A stretch of 53,377 bases of DNA from contig JAAZZE010000009.1 of assembly GCA_014239255.1 (NCBI GenBank), positions 1-53,377 of the forward strand, in the 5' to 3' direction. This DNA is from Gammaproteobacteria bacterium (GTDB taxonomy: Bacteria; Pseudomonadota; Gammaproteobacteria; Arenicellales; UBA868). Shown here piece after piece: positions 50,765 through 53,377 of the stretch. The position numbers and the translations under genes were made by a program. Each line of letters opens with the position of its first letter. The stretch's first letter is position 1. The notes beneath the pieces are model-generated. The model was not told the origin of the DNA, made no database searches, and saw nothing but the letters and a program-made list of their open reading frames with translations.

Positions 50765-51889
50765 ATGAAAGCGATGATCCTCGCCGCGGGTAAAGGCACA
50801 CGGGTACGACCGTTGACCCATGTGATGCCCAAACCCATGATCCCGGTTCTGGGAAAACCCGTCATGGAGTATCTGGTCGAGCATTTGGCGCGCCACGGGT
50901 TCGATCAGATCATGGTCAACATCAGCCATCTTGCCCATTCAATCGAAGGTTATTTTGGCGACGGGCGGCGCTGGGGTGTGGAGATTGGTTATTCCTTCGA
51001 GGGATACCTGGATGGCGGTGAGACAGTGGCTGAACCACTGGGTTCTGCTGGAGGGATCAAACGTATCCAGGAGTTTGGCAGTTTCTTTGACGACACCTTT
51101 TTGGTGGTTTGCGGTGATGCCCTGATTGATCTGGACCTCTCCGCGGTGCTGCGCAAGCACTGGCAGTCAGGAGCTGCCGCCAGCATAGTTGTACGAGAGG
51201 TTTCCAGAGAGCGGGTCTCAAGTTACGGCGTGGTGGTCTGCGATGATGCCGGGCGTATTCAATCCTTCCAGGAGAAACCCTCTACAGAAGAAGCCTTGTC
51301 GCAACTCGCCAACACCGGTATCTACATATTTGAGCCCGCGATCATCGATCTTATCCCACACGCTACTGAATTTGATATTGCCAGCGAGCTTTTTCCACTC
51401 ATCCTCGATCAAGGTTTTGCTTTCCATGCCATCGAAGCGCCTTTCAACTGGATTGATATCGGACACCTCAGCGATTACTGGGAAGCTAACCAACAACTGA
51501 TGCGCGGTAAATTACGCGGCGCGGGTATGCCGGGCACCGAAGTGCGTCCCGGAATCTGGACCGGGTTGAATGTTAGTGTTGACTGGGACGAGGTTCGGGC
51601 CGAGGGCCCGATCTATGTCGGCTCAGCCTCTCGGATAGAGCCCGGCTGCGAGATTTTTGGCCCCACCTGGATTGGTCACGGTTGTCACCTTGAACGTGGG
51701 GCACGTATTTCACGAAGTATCCTGTTCGATTACAGCCGTATTAGTTCGCGTAGCCGGGTGACAGAATCCCTGGTTTTTGGCCGTAACTGTGTAGATCAGG
51801 CCGGCAACCCCTTGCCGGACCTTGATGGCACCCTTGATTGGGTGGGTGATGCCCGCGATGTTCTAGACCGGTCAGCAGCTACTGGCTGA
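50765..51889 (+). CDS. Sugar-phosphate nucleotidyltransferase with left-handed beta-helix C-terminus (mannose-1-phosphate guanylyltransferase-like)
   Basis: MKAMILAAGKGTRVRPLTHVMPKPMIPVLGKPVMEYLVEHL; C-terminal hexapeptide region. Confidence 0.9.
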   Translation: MKAMILAAGKGTRVRPLTHVMPKPMIPVLGKPVMEYLVEHLARHGFDQIMVNISHLAHSIEGYFGDGRRWGVEIGYSFEGYLDGGETVAEPLGSAGGIKRIQEFGSFFDDTFLVVCGDALIDLDLSAVLRKHWQSGAAASIVVREVSRERVSSYGVVVCDDAGRIQSFQEKPSTEEALSQLANTGIYIFEPAIIDLIPHATEFDIASELFPLILDQGFAFHAIEAPFNWIDIGHLSDYWEANQQLMRGKLRGAGMPGTEVRPGIWTGLNVSVDWDEVRAEGPIYVGSASRIEPGCEIFGPTWIGHGCHLERGARISRSILFDYSRISSRSRVTESLVFGRNCVDQAGNPLPDLDGTLDWVGDARDVLDRSAATG

Positions 51890-51956
51890 CCGATGACGCC
51901 AGGGCAACCCTCCCGAATAATCAATGTCACCCATGATGGGGCGATTCGGTGAGTGC

Positions 51957-53377
51957 TTAGTCGCCGGCAAGAGCTGCCCGCGTTAACAGGTCATTGACTC
52001 GCTGTACATAGGCAGCCGGTTCCGGAAGTGGGGCGCCTTCACTGAGTGCCGCCTGGTCGAATAGTACCTGGGTCCAGTCCCCGAGCCGGGCATGCTCCGG
52101 GGCTAACTGGCGGATGAGTGGATGGTCGGGGTTGATCTCCATGATCGGCTTGGCGTCCGGTGCACTCTGCCCCATGGCCGACAGAATGCGTTCGAGATTG
52201 CCTCCAAGGTCTGTCTCATCGGCCACCAAGCAGGCCGGGGAGTCTGTCAAGCGGAGACTGACGCGCACACTTTTGACCTTGCCTTCGAGCACAGACTGCA
52301 TTTTTTCTGTTAGTTCTGACAGATCCTTTTCTTTTTGCTCACTCGCTTTTTTGTCTTCGGGGCTGGCGAAATCGTCAAGATCGAGCGCGCCCTTGGCCAC
52401 TGACTTCAATGGTTTGTCTTTGTATTCGTTAAGTGAGGACACCAGCCATTCATCTACTGGATCACTGAGCAAAAGCACTTCGACATCGTTCTTGCGGAAG
52501 ATTTCAAGATGCGGCGAGGTGCTGGCCGCATTATGCGAGTCAGCTGTAATGTAGTAGATCGCTTTTTGCTTCATGGGCATGCGTTTGAAGTACCCGGCGA
52601 GCGACTGGGTTTGGTCAAGATCCTTATTGCGGGTCGATGAGAAACGCAGCAGATCCGAGAGTACTGTGCGGTTGTCATGATCTTCAACCATGCCTTCTTT
52701 TAATACTTTGCCGAACTCCTTCCAAAAAGCTGCATAAGCTTCTGGTTCTTTGGTGGCAAGGCGAGTCAACTCCGAGAGGACCTTTTTGACCGATGCCGCA
52801 CGGATGCGATCAATATCTTTGTTATTCTGCAGGAACTCGCGCGATACGTTTAGCGGTAGATCGCCTGCGTCGACCACCCCGCGCACGAAACGCAGGAAGC
52901 TGGGCATCAGGTACTTGGCATCGTCCATGATGAAGATCCGACGTACGTACAAGTTGATGCCATGGCGTTGTTCACGATCCCATAGATCGAAAGGTGCCTT
53001 TTTTGGAATGAAGAAGAGCGAGGTATATTCCAGAGTGCCTTCGACCCGATTGTGTAAAGTCGCCAGCGGCGCCTCGCTGTCATAGCTCAAGGTTGTGTAA
53101 AACCGTTCGTACTCCTCAGCTGTAATCTCATTTTTAGGCCGTGACCACAGTGCCGATCCGCTGTTGATCGCTTCCCATTCTTCTTTTTTGTCCTCATCCT
53201 GCGGATGCATTTCGATCGGCAGGGAAATATGATCGGAGTATTTACTGACAATGCCGCGGATACGAAAATCTTCGGCAAACTCCTTATCCTCATCCCGCAG
53301 GTGTAGCGTAATGGTGGTACCCCGGTCTGCCAGTTCGACCGTTTCAATAAGGTATTCACCGCCGCCGTCTGAGGTCC
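51957..53377 (-). CDS. htpG: Molecular chaperone HtpG (5' part beyond window)
   Basis: Frame continues past the listed ORF start as ...SKYSDHISLPIEMHPQDEDKKEEW; LYVRRIFIMDDAKYLMPSFLRFVRGVVDAGDLPLNVSREFLQ. Confidence 0.97.
   Translation of the reverse strand, partial: TSDGGGEYLIETVELADRGTTITLHLRDEDKEFAEDFRIRGIVSKYSDHISLPIEMHPQDEDKKEEWEAINSGSALWSRPKNEITAEEYERFYTTLSYDSEAPLATLHNRVEGTLEYTSLFFIPKKAPFDLWDREQRHGINLYVRRIFIMDDAKYLMPSFLRFVRGVVDAGDLPLNVSREFLQNNKDIDRIRAASVKKVLSELTRLATKEPEAYAAFWKEFGKVLKEGMVEDHDNRTVLSDLLRFSSTRNKDLDQTQSLAGYFKRMPMKQKAIYYITADSHNAASTSPHLEIFRKNDVEVLLLSDPVDEWLVSSLNEYKDKPLKSVAKGALDLDDFASPEDKKASEQKEKDLSELTEKMQSVLEGKVKSVRVSLRLTDSPACLVADETDLGGNLERILSAMGQSAPDAKPIMEINPDHPLIRQLAPEHARLGDWTQVLFDQAALSEGAPLPEPAAYVQRVNDLLTRAALAGD

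Noticed and set aside
51890-51956. CCCATGATGGG hairpin between nucleotidyltransferase and htpG as a terminator
   Set aside because: Only a 4-bp stem and no T tract on either strand
1-53377. CRISPR arrays, toxin-antitoxin pairs, phage defence systems, rRNA/tRNA genes
   Set aside because: None recognised on reading both strands and all ORFs; the window is almost fully occupied by housekeeping genes

Overview
The window is about 53.4 kb of densely coding chromosome from a gammaproteobacterium. That assignment is inferred from gene content and order. Most of it is conserved housekeeping synteny: trkH(partial)-trkA-ntrX-ntrY-DUF4390-rsmB-fmt-def | LysM-dprA-topA | mrcA | pilMNOPQ-aroK-aroB-gltB-gltD-pyrF-hemE | SDR | GNAT | lpxD | pit-DUF47 | aquaporin-arsR | MBL-ate-aat-DUF482 | nadE | bamD | rluD-pgeF | rhodanese-Cys peptide | tlpA-like | nadC | clpB | nucleotidyltransferase | htpG(partial). 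I saw no rRNA, tRNA, CRISPR array, transposase, integrase or phage gene. The best candidate for something undescribed is a small periplasmic thiol/sulfur gene group at 45.45-47.02 kb. It contains a secreted rhodanese with two Cys pairs, a 59-aa secreted acidic peptide with five Cys and an internal WCESN repeat, and a divergent TlpA-like thioredoxin. It interrupts the rluD-pgeF-clpB order known from E. coli. Secondary leads are an ArsR/aquaporin pair next to a Pit/DUF47 phosphate module, a strong inverted repeat at the predicted gltBD transcription start, a near-consensus sigma-32 promoter upstream of clpB, and an isolated lpxD. Calls rest on reading the translated ORFs and nucleotide motifs by eye; no database search was run.
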